Of a DNA stretch of 64,000 bases, positions 20,395 to 31,902 are shown piece by piece. Made by a program: the position numbers and the translations under genes. Below the pieces are notes generated by a model, which worked only from the letters and a program-made list of their open reading frames with translations, was not told the origin of the DNA and did not search any database. The first letter of the stretch is position 1, and every line of letters starts with the position of its first letter. Source of the DNA: Zelopaecilomyces penicillatus (Eukaryota > Ascomycota > Sordariomycetes > Hypocreales > Pseudodiploosporaceae); NCBI GenBank assembly GCA_005765155.1, contig VCCP01000003.1, positions 5,084,001 to 5,148,000 of the forward strand, read 5' to 3'.

Positions 20395-21477
20395 TTAGGT
20401 AGGGTTCAGTTTGAGCAATTGACTCGCATGCCCATGATAAATTCCTTTGACAGTCTGCTCATCAAACAATTCTTTCAAGCCTTCATCCATGGTTTTCGCC
20501 TGCTGCTGCACTATTGCTCCGGGAGTAAAAGGGTAATCTGTTCCATACAGCAATCTTGACACAGCACCGATACGTAAATATCCGTGTATTTGATCTGGGA
20601 AAGGAAACCCTGCAAGATCAAAATAGAATCTGGTCTTGAACAACTCTTTCGCTCTGTTGGCGCTCAGTGCGGAGGGGCTTTTGATGATGGATGAGAAATT
20701 GGTGATGCGCTCAACTATAGAGGGAAGAACCGCGCCACAATGGGAGACGATGAAAGTGATGTTCGGGTTGCGCTCTACAGTTCCTGAGAGTAAAAGGTTG
20801 GTGACAGCACGAGCAGTGTCAAAAAAGAACTCCATCATCGGCGATGGGTATTGATCCAGAGGTTTCTTTGCCGCTGGATCGCTACCGCAGCAGGTCGTGG
20901 GGTGCATGAACACAATAGCATGACGTTCGTTGAGTTTCTCAAAAACAGAATCGAGCGAGGGGCCCCCTAGATAAGTTCCGTGGGCGTTTGTCATAAGTGC
21001 AAACCCATAGGCGCCGAGGTTGTCAAGAGCATAGTCAATCTCATCGAGAGAAGCTTGTACATCGGGGAGAGGCAGACTGGCGAAGAATCCAAAGCGAGAA
21101 GGGTGCTGGGAACAGGTTTGAGAGACTTGCTCATTTGTCTCTCGTGTAATTTTGCGGCCAAGGGCATGGTCACCGGGTTTGAGATGGGTTCCTGGCGAGG
21201 TGATGCTGAGAATGGCTTTGCTGATTCCCAGGTTATCCATCAAGGCGATGTGAGATTCTGGCGTCCATTCCTATACCGTGGTGTTAGCTGGATGAAACGA
21301 ACATGCGATAGTGAGTTCCTCAAGTGAGCGTACGGGAATACCAGGCATCCCATCAGGCTTTGCGTGCCCGTATAGTTCGCAATACTTTCTCCAGACTGGA
21401 GGCACAATATGACAATGGGTATCGATTTTCTCCATTTTTGGTTTCTTGGGCCTGCCGTTCTTGATTCCAACTTTCAA
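20395..21477 (-). CDS. Amidohydrolase-family (Amidohydro_2) decarboxylase
   Basis: Two exons, 21477-21334 and 21270-20395, with a 63-nt intron (gtacgc...tatag), giving 339 aa. The splice restores GMPGIPEWTPESHIALMDN, as in the family. Metal ligands are visible: His21 and His23 in DTHCH, the histidine of MHPTT, the histidine of IVSHCGA, and the aspartate of LYGTDYPF. This is the ACMSD-like group that includes fungal 6-methylsalicylate decarboxylase (PatG) and OrsB-type enzymes of PKS clusters. They are zinc enzymes that remove the ring carboxylate of phenolic acids. I infer decarboxylation of the PKS product. It is divergent from the halogenase fusion across a 1.3-kb shared promoter. An alternative start is the ATG of MEKIDTHCH, 42 nt downstream. 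Confidence 0.88.
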
Positions 21478-22418
21478 TGTATAGGGTTGGTGTAGCTGGC
21501 TTTCACTTCTTTGGTGTTTTGGTGGCTGTAGGTAATGAGAGCGCTAATGGTTCCAGAAACTGGCCTTGATAGATGTGATTAAACTTGTGAAACACTGTAT
21601 ATGAGCCAAGACTGTTATTGAATATGATTGTTTCGATGAGATATTGGGCCATGTCGGTGTGATTTCATGTTGTCTCTTCCCCCTCATGCGAGGCGAAGTT
21701 GATGGCTCAACTCACTGTAATTCGTCTAGCATGCCGCTAATTAATGCCCCGATGCCTAAACTGTAGGCGACTCATCCGCTGCCACCAGGGCCGTGTCCAC
21801 TGAAGCATAGCACTAACAGAGGCATTGTGAGACGGATGGCACCGACATTGAATCTTTTTTCTTTCTTAGCTGCGCTCCTCGTTCGAAACATGTGTATTTA
21901 TACGAGTTTATGTTGAAGAGAACAGATTGCAGTCCTTAACTGATATACTCGTTATTGCTGCAGTCCAATTATTCCCAACCTGGCTCTAACTTGCGACAAC
22001 TGGCATATGCACGCAATCTCTATGCGCCTGGCTGCAATCAACACCTATGTGGTCAGGGCGTTGGAGCCCCTCCAGCCTCTACAACGCCTACAGCCCGCCG
22101 CTACAGCCCCTATGACCCCCACTGCAACAACAAACTTCGACATCCCTAGGCTGGTGGCACGTGTGGGGTGCGGCCACAATAGCATAGGTCTGCTTTCAAC
22201 GACTGTCTGGCATCATGAAACCTTCCGATTGCACGCGCGAATCGCGATACAACATCCCGGCACCATAACGCTCACATCATCTTTTACTCTGTTGTTTTCG
22301 TGGGCTTCAACGGAAACCGAATCCTGGCCGTCAAATCACGATTCTGCTGACTGACCGACAGCCGAGACATGCGACTACTTCACGTCTCGGCCGGTTTTGC
22401 ACGCACCTATTGGTCGCC

Positions 22419-22429
22419 TCGGGATCCGA
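22419..22429. promoter_or_regulatory. AflR-type element TCGGGATCCGA
   Basis: TCG-N5-CGA with a palindromic GGATCC core, 338 bp upstream of the halogenase start. It deviates from the AflR consensus only at the W position, as does the PKS-promoter site, which sits at a nearly identical distance (331 bp). Confidence 0.45.
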
Positions 22430-22671
22430 GCAGTGAAGGTGGCATGGAGATGGCCGTCGGCAAGTTGAGTGCCCACAAGTTACATCGCCGCGTCTCAATC
22501 GGGATGGCGCCTCGATCCGGGGAGCAACTAGGAGGGAAATCGATTGGAGTCTGAAAGGCATGTCTGTAGTCGCATTGCCTGCGCCAATGTCAACGCCTGG
22601 TGGTTGACCGGAGACTCCTATTTCTATAAGATCAAATGGGTGGACATATTGTGTTCAGCATGTCTCCCTGT

Positions 22672-22677
22672 TATAAA
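22672..22677 (+). promoter_or_regulatory. TATA box of the halogenase-OMT gene
   Basis: TATAAA located 90 bp upstream of the start codon, a normal distance for a filamentous fungus with a short 5' UTR. Confidence 0.5.
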
Positions 22678-22766
22678 GGTCTCAGCAAACAGTGTTGTCA
22701 TTCAAGACTCGTCTAGTCAACTAAACTTTGACCTTTTGACTGTGACACGTCGACATCACATGCACA

Positions 22767-25700
22767 ATGGCTGCCGTCCCGCGAAACTGCACCGTGCTGG
22801 TCATTGGTGGTGGTCCAGCAGGGTCCTTCTCAGCCGCTGCGTTGGCTCGTGAAGGCATCGATGTGGTGGTTCTCGAAGCTGAGACGTTTCCCAGGTGAGT
22901 AACGCCAGTGCTGACGAACCAGCCACCGACCTGCAGCAGCAACATCAGTATGGCTGACGCAGATCCTTCCTTAGGTACCATATCGGAGAGAGCCTGCTGC
23001 CATCCATGCGCGAGTTCCTCAAGTTCATAGATTGTTATGATAAGTTCAATAACCACGGTTTCCAAAAGAAGGTACTTTTCCCTCGGTCAAGCTAGGAAGA
23101 GATGTTTGTCAATGCATATAGAGAGCTGACATGTAAAAGAATGGCGCAGCATTCAGACTTGCCCAGGCTCAGCCTGAAGCCGGTATGTACTTGATTCCGA
23201 TATCAACCCGTCTTTCCTATCTAATTAGAACCATCGCTGACCTTTGCCAAAGCATCCGACTTTCTTGCAACTGGCGGCCCTGAAGGATATGCTTGGAATG
23301 TTGTGCGGTCTGAAGCCGATGAGTTGCTTTTCAAGCATGCAGGTGCCTGTGGTGCTAAAACCTTTGATGGCACAAAGGTTGACTCCGTCCAGTTTGAGTT
23401 GGACATCGCCAACGTAGAGGAGTCCAGCAAGGGCCAGACAAACCCTGGTCGTCCTGTGGCTGCCCAATGGAGCCGTAAAGACGGAAGTTCAGGAACTATC
23501 ATATTTGATTACATCGTGGATGCCAGCGGCAGACGCGGTATACTCAGCACAAAATATCTGAAGAACAGAAAGTTCAATCAGACTCTCAATAATATTGCCA
23601 CCTGGGGATATTGGAAAAATGCCGGAATATACGGCAAAGGAACCCACACTGATGGCTATCCCTACTTTGAGGCACTCGAAGGTAACTGATCCTGGTGTTC
23701 ACCCTGCCTCTTCCCTTCAACATGTTAACGTGGGCTAACTTCTGAGAATCAGATGGAAGCGGCTGGTGCTGGTTCATCCCGCTGCACAATGGCACAACAT
23801 CAGTGGGTATTGTACAGAAAAAGGATATTGCCACGGCAAAGAAGCGCAAGAGGGCATCACCAACAAGCAAAGACTTCTACATACACTCTCTCGATCAGGT
23901 TCCTCGCGTAAAGGAATTGCTTTCTAAGGGTGAGCTGGTCAGCGACATCAAGTCAGCCTCAGACTGGTCCTACAGCGCCCCTGCCTACGCCTTCCCAAAT
24001 GCCCGGATAGCTGGTGATGCTGGCTGTTTTATTGATCCCTTCTTCTCTTCTGGAGTACATCTAGCCACCGTCGGTGGGCTCTCAGCAGCCATCAGTATCG
24101 CGGCTTCTATACGCGGAGACTGTGATGAAGCCACGGCCGTCTCCTGGCACACTAAGAAGATCGCGGCCAGTTATACTCGCTATTTCTTAATGGTCAGCAG
24201 CGCCATGAAGCAGATCTGGTCACAAGAGGAGCCAGTCATTCAAGACATTGACGAAGAGGGCTTTCAAAGAGCATTTGACATGTTCCGACCAGGTACTAGC
24301 ATAACAACCAATTCCTCATTAACCCACAGCTAACCCCCTACTAGTTATTCAGGGCACTGTTGATGCCAACATGCATGGGAAGATTACGCAATCAGAAGTC
24401 CCCAAAGTCATTGAGTTTTGTTTCAAGGCATTTACCCACATCACTGCTGACCAGAAGGAGACTCTGTTTGAGAAACTCAAAAAGCTCGACGCTGGAACAG
24501 ACGACCTTGCATCCCTGAAAGAGATCGAAGACATTGAGAAGAAACTCACACCCGATGAACTAGAAGTACTGGAGGTGCTGAGGAGCAGAAGAATGTACAT
24601 CGACGAAGGCTTTGATCTAGGCAGTTTCACCCTCGACTCCATTGATGGACTCGCGCCCAACATGGTGCGCGGAAAGCTCGGCCTGGTCAAGGGAGACATG
24701 CGCCATAAAGACAAGTCCCATCTGTATTCTATTGACTTTTTAGAGAGCAAACCATCAGGCGTGTGGGCTAAAAAAGAGGAGAATGGCTCAAGGGGAGATT
24801 TTGATGGTAAAAATGATGAGGGGCATGATGCGAATGGGCATGAGCAACAGCTTCTCCAGGAGAGCAATTCTAGCGGTGTCGAGAAAAATGGACATGGAGC
24901 TAATGGCCACGCGCAAGCAAATGGTGATTCCAATGGAGTTGCCAATGGCGTAGCAAACAAAGTACTCGGATCTCTCGGAGGAAGCAGTGCTCAATTGGAC
25001 GAGGCAAGTCGACACAAAGTCATGGCAACCCTCCATGGGATAGCCGAGGATATGGAGACGCCCTTTGACATGTTGATGCGCCTTGCGAACGCGGTAAGTT
25101 GCGTTCTACACACACCCAAAAGGAACATTCACTGATTCGCCGCCTTTCTAGGGGAGTTTGATGCCTATGATCAGAGTTGGCTGCCAGCTTCATGTGTTCA
25201 AGTCACTCTCAGCCAGTGCCTCTCCATTAACTATTGACCAGCTCGCACAAGTGACTGGTGCAGATCCACGACTTGTGCGTCGTGTGGTTCGCTATCTCTC
25301 GGCTAATCGCTTTGTCTCCGAGGTGCAACAGGACCTCTTCACGGCGAGCAAGACTACCCACTACTTGGCCGACACAAATGTGGAAAGCTCCATCAGTGTC
25401 TACCATGGCTGTATCAACCCAATCGTCAGCGACCTTCCAGTGTGTCTGGCTGAAAATGGGTTCCTTGAGAAAGTTGGCCCGCCTTGTGTCTTCAACCAGA
25501 CTGTCAACTCGGATTTGGACTTTTACTCATGGCTCAAGGTCAACCCTGACATGCTTACTGACTTCCAGAAGCTGATGGCGGTCCCCAGAGCAGGAGACTG
25601 GGTGGGTGCTATCCCTTTCGAAAACTGCGGGCCATCAGATCGTGCGGCTTTTGTAGATGTTGGTGGCAACATTGGCCACCAATGCGCGCAGCTCAAAGCA

Positions 25701-26211
25701 AGGCACCCTGAGCTGGCTGGCCGCATCGTGGTCCAGGACTTGCCGGAGACCATTGCATCAGCGCCAAAGGCCAAGGGTATCAAGTTTATGGAACATGATT
25801 TCTTTACACCACAGCCTGTAAAAGGTCAGTAATATCCCGTTTGCTCTCGATGTGTCAACAAAATGATGATGAAACTAACAAAAGACGTTGCATTTAGGCG
25901 CAAAATACTACTATTTCCGAACCATCATGCACAACTGGGCCGATGAAAAAGCAGCAGAGATTCTGCGTAACATTGTGCCCGCCATGGCGCCAGATTCGCG
26001 GATCCTCATTGACGAGATTGCCATGCCCAGCTCCGGTGCCCATGTGTGGCCCGCCACCCAGGATCTGCTCATGATGATGGTGTTTGGTGCCAGAGAGCGC
26101 ACGGTGGATGAGTGGACATCACTGCTGGATAAAGCTGGGTTGAAGATTGCCGAAATCAGGACTTATGCTTCTGTTATGAGGAGTTCTATTATCTTTGCGC
26201 AGCCCAAGTAA
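22767..26211 (+). CDS. Flavin-dependent halogenase / O-methyltransferase fusion
   Basis: Eight exons join in frame: 22767-22894, 22975-23071, 23140-23182, 23229-23681, 23753-24292, 24345-25093, 25152-25824 and 25898-26211, giving 998 aa. The halogenase is about residues 1-560: FAD motif GGGPAG at 14-19, GESLLP, Lys75 in KNGAAF where the catalytic lysine of phenolic FAD-halogenases is expected, WCWFIP at 245-250 (the WxWxIP signature), and DPFFSSG at 335-341. A linker of about 565-632 is rich in Asn, Gly, His and Ala (ANGHAQANGDSNG). The O-methyltransferase is about 633-998: a dimerisation and winged-helix region, SAM motif VDVGGNIG at 838-845, and the catalytic-type His906 in MHNWADE. There is no stop, start context or promoter between the halves, and the linker lies inside exon 6. 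It is predicted to chlorinate and O-methylate the phenolic PKS product. Confidence 0.92.
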
Positions 26212-26404
26212 ACGAGGCGTTGGATGTATTGTTGTTGTATTATATATGTTTCCTGTTAATAATATATGTACCAACTGAACTTGTCAATACGAGTTTTTGC
26301 GTTTAATTAAGGCAGCCGCACCATTTTCAATGACTAATCAATACATTCATGGGAACAGTATCTTGGAATATCATGGTCTACCGGAAGTGGTCTCGGCAGC
26401 CTCT
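26212..26404. other. Convergent 3' region at the cluster edge
   Basis: 193 AT-rich bases between the halogenase-OMT stop and the 3' end of the NACHT-ankyrin gene. They mark the right border of the biosynthetic cluster. Confidence 0.5.
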
Positions 26405-29400
26405 TCAAAGAAGCATAATAATAGATTTATGACCATGCCTGGCCTCCCAGTACACGGGCTTTGCACAATCTTCATCCTGTGAGCCAATATCGGCTCCCAT
26501 GTCGAGCAACAACTTTATCCCAACTTCAAACCCATCTTTAACCGCCCAACTAAGCGGTGTATGGCCACATTTATCCTTTATATCAATCTTGGAACCGTTC
26601 TCTAGAAGAAGCCTTATTGCAGGTTCGTGGCCATTTCGGACAGCCGCATGTAAGGGTGTGTTTCCATGTCGGTCTTGCAAATCAAGTCCAGCACCCATCT
26701 CGATAAGCAGTCTTATGGAAGATGTCATTCCCATCTCAGCCACAAAGTGGAGTGGTGTTTTATCATCTATGTCCTGTGTATTAATGTCGGCGCCATTCGC
26801 ATAAAGTAGTCTCATTGTTGACTCGCAGGCACGAATAGTCGCATTCACAAATGGTGTCTGGCTCACTGCATCCTTCACGTCAACATTGGCACCCTTTTCA
26901 ACTAGAAGTCGTGTTATGGACTTATGGCCGCCGTTGGTTGCTGAGCCAAGAGGCGAATCACTATAAGAATTCGAGGAAAAGTTCACGTCGGCACCCTTCT
27001 CGATGAGCAGCCTCACTATAGACTCATGCCCATAACGGGCTGCTGCAATAAGTGGAAGCCCTCCCTCAACAGAGCTCAAGTCAGAATCAACACTGTTTTC
27101 TATGAACAGCATCACGAGACCAAGGTGCCCATTCTCAGCCGCCCGGAGAAGTGGAAACTGGTGGGATTCAGCTTCTCTTAATCTATGGTTTACACCCTTA
27201 TCAATGAGTAGTTTGGCGACTGTTTCATTGCCATGAATCGCCGCACAGACAAGCGGCGTTTCTTTTTGGCGGCCCCTCAAGTTGACTTCAGCGCCGTGTT
27301 CAATCAGAAGCGTAGCGATTGATGTATGGCCATGTTTGATGGCCCAATTGAGCGGTCTATGTCTCCAAGCATCACTCAAGTCAACATTGGCGCCAAAGTC
27401 GAGCAACAGCTTTACAATCGGCTCGTGGCCATTCTTGGCCGCCAAATTTATTGGTGTCTGGCGGTAACAATTCACACCATTTAGATCCTCAACGCATAGA
27501 AGTTGGCGCACGAGGCTTTCTAGACCAAATTGCGCTGCCAGGTGAAGCCTTGTGTTGTCCATAGTAAATCCGCGACTATATCTGCGATATAGATGACCCA
27601 TCCTAATTGCCTCTGAGGCTTGTCCAGCTGCTTCTCTCTGTGCATCGCTTTCAAGAAATGCCTCTGGGATCTGATATTTATCAGCTGCCTCGGCGGCATG
27701 ATATCCCCAGTTACGTGCCGCATAAACATATAACTTGTATGTTTGCAGTCGTTGTTTATACTCTATGATTGTCTTACACGGTCCACTGTCGAAGATGCTG
27801 AAGGAAAGGTATGTAACGCAAACTGTTGTGATTTCCACCGCCGAGTCTGGGAACCAACGGCAACGAGTTCGCTTGAAATATTCCTGTGTCGTGTAGTGAA
27901 CCAGTCGGATGATATTGCTCTCCTTGTCGATTGTGACAAGGCCCGCACACACCGATACGATATCTTCAATCTCATGCAAGTTCTCTTCGTCAAAATCATC
28001 GCTGCCTACTTCTACTGCAAGCGCATGCAGAAATTCCTCCGTAGTAAGAGGTCTCTTGGCGTCTGTGATCCAGGCAAAGGTTCTCATAGCAAGTTCACTT
28101 TGGTCTGCTGTTTGGCAGCGAATTCTTTCCATTGCTTCGCCATACGCCTTGTCATAGGCGCCTGATCCTTCCGCTAGATGATCCAGAGCAGTTCGGAGAC
28201 TCTTGGGTGTCATTTTCCCCTTCAAGGATTCCATGTGAAGCTGGGCCAATAGAAACCTGGCATCTTTAGCATTTTAATAGAATCATTGGGCCTGGAAACC
28301 AACGTACATTCCACTCACAGCATGCGAAACCCTGTTTGTGATCTCCGCTTGTAAGTCAGAGTTCCGCTGAACTAATCGAGAAAATTGCACGAAATACCCT
28401 TCTATGTACTTTCTAACATCTTCATCTGCTGCACGTATCTCAATTGTGACACTTTCTTTCAGCATGCATGCTAGCTCCGGACTGTCTCTCGACGTGACAA
28501 GCAAGTTCGGAACACCCTTCATCTGCAGTTCAAAGATTCTAGACATCAGGTCGTGCGCAACAGAACACTCATCGAGAGCATCTATGATGATAAAAACGCG
28601 CTCGTACATACTTATTACAGTTTGTAGAGCTGTCAATATTTCATTCGGAAAAGGTCGTGTTCGCCTTTTCGTGTGTTTGTTGGCAAGCTCAGAGTGGCAA
28701 TTGGCAGAGTGGAAACCCCTTCGCCAAGCTGCTTCAGAATGCTGAGCATGAAATGGTCCACTGTCTGCTCGTTCTGTCGCCGATAGTTGCAATAAACATA
28801 TGCAACACCAACTTTGGGGTCGCTTTCGAACTTTGTGCAAAGGCTGTCAATGATGATGGATGCAAGGATAGTCTTTCCTGCTCCCGGCATCCCTGGACAG
28901 AATAAACTTTTCCCGGGCTCTTGCATCCAAACCTCGTACTCTGGCAAGTCAAGCAGCCACTGGCCTGTTCCATTCTGTCTTCTGCCTAGATAGTCGCTCT
29001 GCACTGAGCTGTAATCGGTTGTTGAGAGCCAATTGAGAAGATCCAGACGAGTTCGATCGGCTTGCTGTCGATTGAGCTGATCAACACTCATTTTAATCTC
29101 CAAAGATATCCCACTATTCGTATTCAGTATGCACTCTTTTGGAAGATAACTGGAAAAAGACCTGCCTTGATAGTCTGCCGAGGAACGCATTAAGAAGTGT
29201 CACGTTGGACACAATCCTATCTCGTAGCTTGCTTACATCTTCTGGCTCCCAGTTCATTCTCTTCCACGCTCGTTTTGTTCGGTGTTCCCAGTTTTTGCCG
29301 CCAGATCCAAGCACATCATACTTCTCAATTACAATTTCAAGCTCGGAGAGAACTTGATGGCAGCCATGTAAAATATTACGGATTTCTCCTTGCTGCTTAT

Positions 29401-29632
29401 CACCGAGCTTCGATTCAGAGCAGATGACTTCGGCATCTTGAAGGACAATAGAAAGGCCCCTAACTCTATTATAAGAAGATATTATTAGTAGCCATCAAGT
29501 TATTCGCTGTACCATGACGCACTCGGCAGATATGGCGCTGAACTGCTCTGGAGCGCTGGCAAAGTCTTTGCGCAACTTGAGGACAAGCTGGCCCACGCTA
29601 ACGAAGTCTCCGATACTGAATCCGAAGCTCAT
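26405..29632 (-). pseudogene. NACHT-ankyrin (fungal NLR-like) gene, frameshifted
   Basis: A minus-strand gene starting MSFGFSIGDF at 29632, the usual opening of a fungal NLR N-terminal domain. Then follow a helical region (29460-29170), the P-loop GMPGAGKT (about 28890), Walker B FIIIDALDEC, a winged region, and about 12 ankyrin repeats (27560-26405). A 51-nt intron at 28307-28257 splices well (GMFLLAQLH). The P-loop frame runs ...LPIATLSLPTNT and then to a stop, while the continuation ELANKHTKRR lies in another frame. This points to loss of one base (or gain of two) near 28690, too close for an intron. I also find no consensus splice pair with matching phase at about 29505-29465 or 29175-29120. 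It is probably a decaying allorecognition or NLR-like gene, though a sequencing error at 28690 is possible. Confidence 0.72.
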
Positions 29633-30447
29633 TGCAATAGACGACAGGAGTAGATGATACCACTTTGAAAATGAGTATGTCCAGTCAGATAAGGCGAGGG
29701 GGGTGGTGTCAGCATTTGAAAGTAAGGCTGTCATCTTGATACCACATCAAGCGGGGTTGGACAGGGGGCTTGTCGCAGTTGTGTTTACAACTCCAACCAA
29801 TGAATGGGGCCATTGCTTAGAATGGCAATCGACGCAAGGTCTACAGAGGCCAAATCTTATGCGCAAGCTCAAGCTCGTCATCTCCGGCCTCTTTCGTCAT
29901 GGTACTGTTACTGCTATAGTGGAGAAAACTGCGTTGGCCGCAACCACCCAAACCGCCAAAGCACCGAATGACGGTCTACGTAATGGCGGCGACAATGAGA
30001 AAGAATCGGATGTGGAACCCATGGGTTCATGGATGGATGACGAAGATGCTTGAGATCGTGTGCCCGTATCATACGACTGAAGACAGCGTCAGGTAAATGC
30101 GGTGGCGCGATTGTAAGAGATAATGACGGAAGAACTTAGCTCCAATGTTGATGGTTTATGAGGGAGTTGAGATGGAGCAAATTGCACGCTGCTTGGAAAA
30201 ACTACATAGTTCAAGGCTTAATGAGGAATTGATCATGGTGGCGTGAACCTTTGGACGCAATTCGGGGTGTTTCAAAAGTCAAAGTTGTATTAGAGAGTAT
30301 AGTAATTGATCAAGAAACACGTGTCTAGTTCACTTGTGCTTTATCTCCCTACATTTTGATGAATTTACCTTCATTTCCAATCTTGAATCCTGTCTCTTTG
30401 GTGCGTGTTGATAATAACAAAGATGCCTGCTTAGCCATCAGTCTGGC
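29633..30447. other. Intergenic, no gene recognised
   Basis: A 116-codon plus-strand frame at 29703-30053 overlaps the upstream end of the NACHT gene on the other strand. It has no recognisable family or start context, so I do not call it. The remainder is unremarkable. Confidence 0.4.
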
Positions 30448-30887
30448 TTATTTTGGGGCATGCGCCTTGGCCCTGATAACATGCTCTGCCACCGGGGGAA
30501 TCGTCTCCATCAGGTCAAGAATTGGAATCGCCTCGGTTTGCTCACGAGATTTATTAGTACGACACAACGCTGAAGGACGGGAAAGCCATAGTCTCACCTG
30601 TTGTATGCGCCAGTAATATGAGCCTACTTGTTGCATAGAAGACTGTCTCCTCCATTGGCATGCCATGTGATGGAGCCATTCGATTTGTTTTTGGAGGAAC
30701 TGTCGCTTCCACCAGACCCGGATTCGTGGGAAGCACTAGCAGAGCCCTGGACAAACGGCGCCTTGAATGACATACTTGCTGAAACTTTCATTGATTCCGA
30801 GCGTTCAGACCCTTTTGTTTCAGTGAATGATTCGGATTCTTGAGATGAGTAAAGGCGGCCACCAAGTACAACCTTCTGCGGGTACAA
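30448..30887 (-). pseudogene. MACPF-like protein, 3' fragment
   Basis: Residues VSASMSFKAPFVQGSAS followed by a Ser-rich stretch and ITWHANGGDSLLC match what I recall of fungal MACPF-like proteins near their C-terminus. After LLCNK the frame hits a stop, and the expected continuation VGSYYWRIQQ lies in a different frame. A 66-nt intron (30597-30532, gtgaga...ccgag) then joins to AIPILDLMETIPP and a normal end. The several hundred N-terminal residues expected in the family are absent upstream, and the orphan gene on the + strand starts only 59 bp beyond. I read this as a truncated, frameshifted remnant. The family assignment is from memory. Confidence 0.55.
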
Positions 30888-30945
30888 CTGGCATGCGCAG
30901 CTCTCAAAGCTTCCCTCTCACACCACGACTGTGAATCTAGCCACC

Positions 30946-31902
30946 ATGGACACCTTAAGGCCTCAACCCGCCGCCGGAGATGTGAAATCCCGCGTCTTTA
31001 TTCATCTCCGGGTTCCAAATGAAAATGGTGCAGTTGATGAATTTGGAAGTCACCCGCGTGCGCAGGGGGGTGGTGAGAAATAACATCTAATCCTGTCGTC
31101 AAAAGTTGTTGTGGAATCTAACTTGCGCGCTTGTGCTTTGTAACAGGATTAGCCGAGAGTGTTCTCTATTCTCGGTTTGTTGTGCGTCAAGGAGCAGATC
31201 TCAAGGATTTGCCGTCGCAGCTCGGGAGGATGACGGCCCATGAGCATTTAGCAATGTTGGCCTTCGCTAGCAATGAAGGGCATCGGCGGTTTCAAATTGA
31301 GATTACCGGTCCTCCAAACGAAGCTAGACAGGTGAACTTCCCAAACCTAGCATCGTTCATGGAAGGCGAGATATTAATTGTTGGTTGAGTAGCTGAAATT
31401 CGGGGACAATTACTCCATCTCTACAGATACAGAGCCTAAATTCTGGCTGGTTTCATCAGCTTCTATCTCTGGCGAGTTCCACCGATCCTTTGTTACTCTA
31501 GTGCATGAGGAGCTGTTCAAGGAGACAAGGAATGGAGGACGAGTTTGGCCGCCAGAGATAATGACCACAGAGACCAAGGAAAACAAACCAGAACATGCTC
31601 ACAATCTAATGTGGTCACTTAAACCGGCAGACAGGGAAAATGACCGGCTGGTGGTTCGCACCAGGGATCGGGTATACCTGGAGAGGATGGGGTGGGATGG
31701 CGAGGGTAACACAGTCCCAAGAGGCTATCTCGGGCGGCATACACCAAGTCGCGGCGATGGTGAAAGCTTTACCTGGAAATATTCGCTGGGTACGGAACAT
31801 CATACCTCAGCTCTTGATATTACGCCCATGATTTTCACCATTGAGATAACTGCTCCTCTGCATCCGGCCAACGCTGATGCTAGCGGCGAAGACAGGGCGT
31901 AA
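30946..31902 (+). CDS. Orphan hypothetical protein
   Basis: My model has three exons, 30946-31072, 31147-31383 and 31427-31902, giving 279 aa. All junctions use GT..AG (gtgaga...taacag; gttgag...ctacag) and keep frame (GLAESV; IVDTEPKFW). No signal peptide, transmembrane segment or known motif was recognised. Composition is mixed, with beta-like stretches (RFQIEITG, KFWLVSSASI, FTIEITAPL), so a compact beta-rich fold is possible. It lies between a MACPF fragment and an AT-rich gap, in an accessory region. I do not know its function. Confidence 0.6.

Larger units (their letters stand above)
21478..22766. promoter_or_regulatory. Bidirectional promoter of decarboxylase and halogenase-OMT
   Basis: 1289 bp between divergent starts. 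Contents: a TATAAA at 22672-22677, 90 bp before the halogenase ATG; a TCGGGATCCGA element at 22419-22429; and a related string, gcctcgatccggggagca, at about 22509-22526 that resembles the element's surroundings. Short frames here show no domain. Confidence 0.6.

Noticed and set aside
29703..30053. 116-codon plus-strand frame
   Set aside because: It overlaps the upstream end of the NACHT gene on the other strand, has no domain, and ends in an Asp/Glu-rich tail without a known family. Not supported as a gene.
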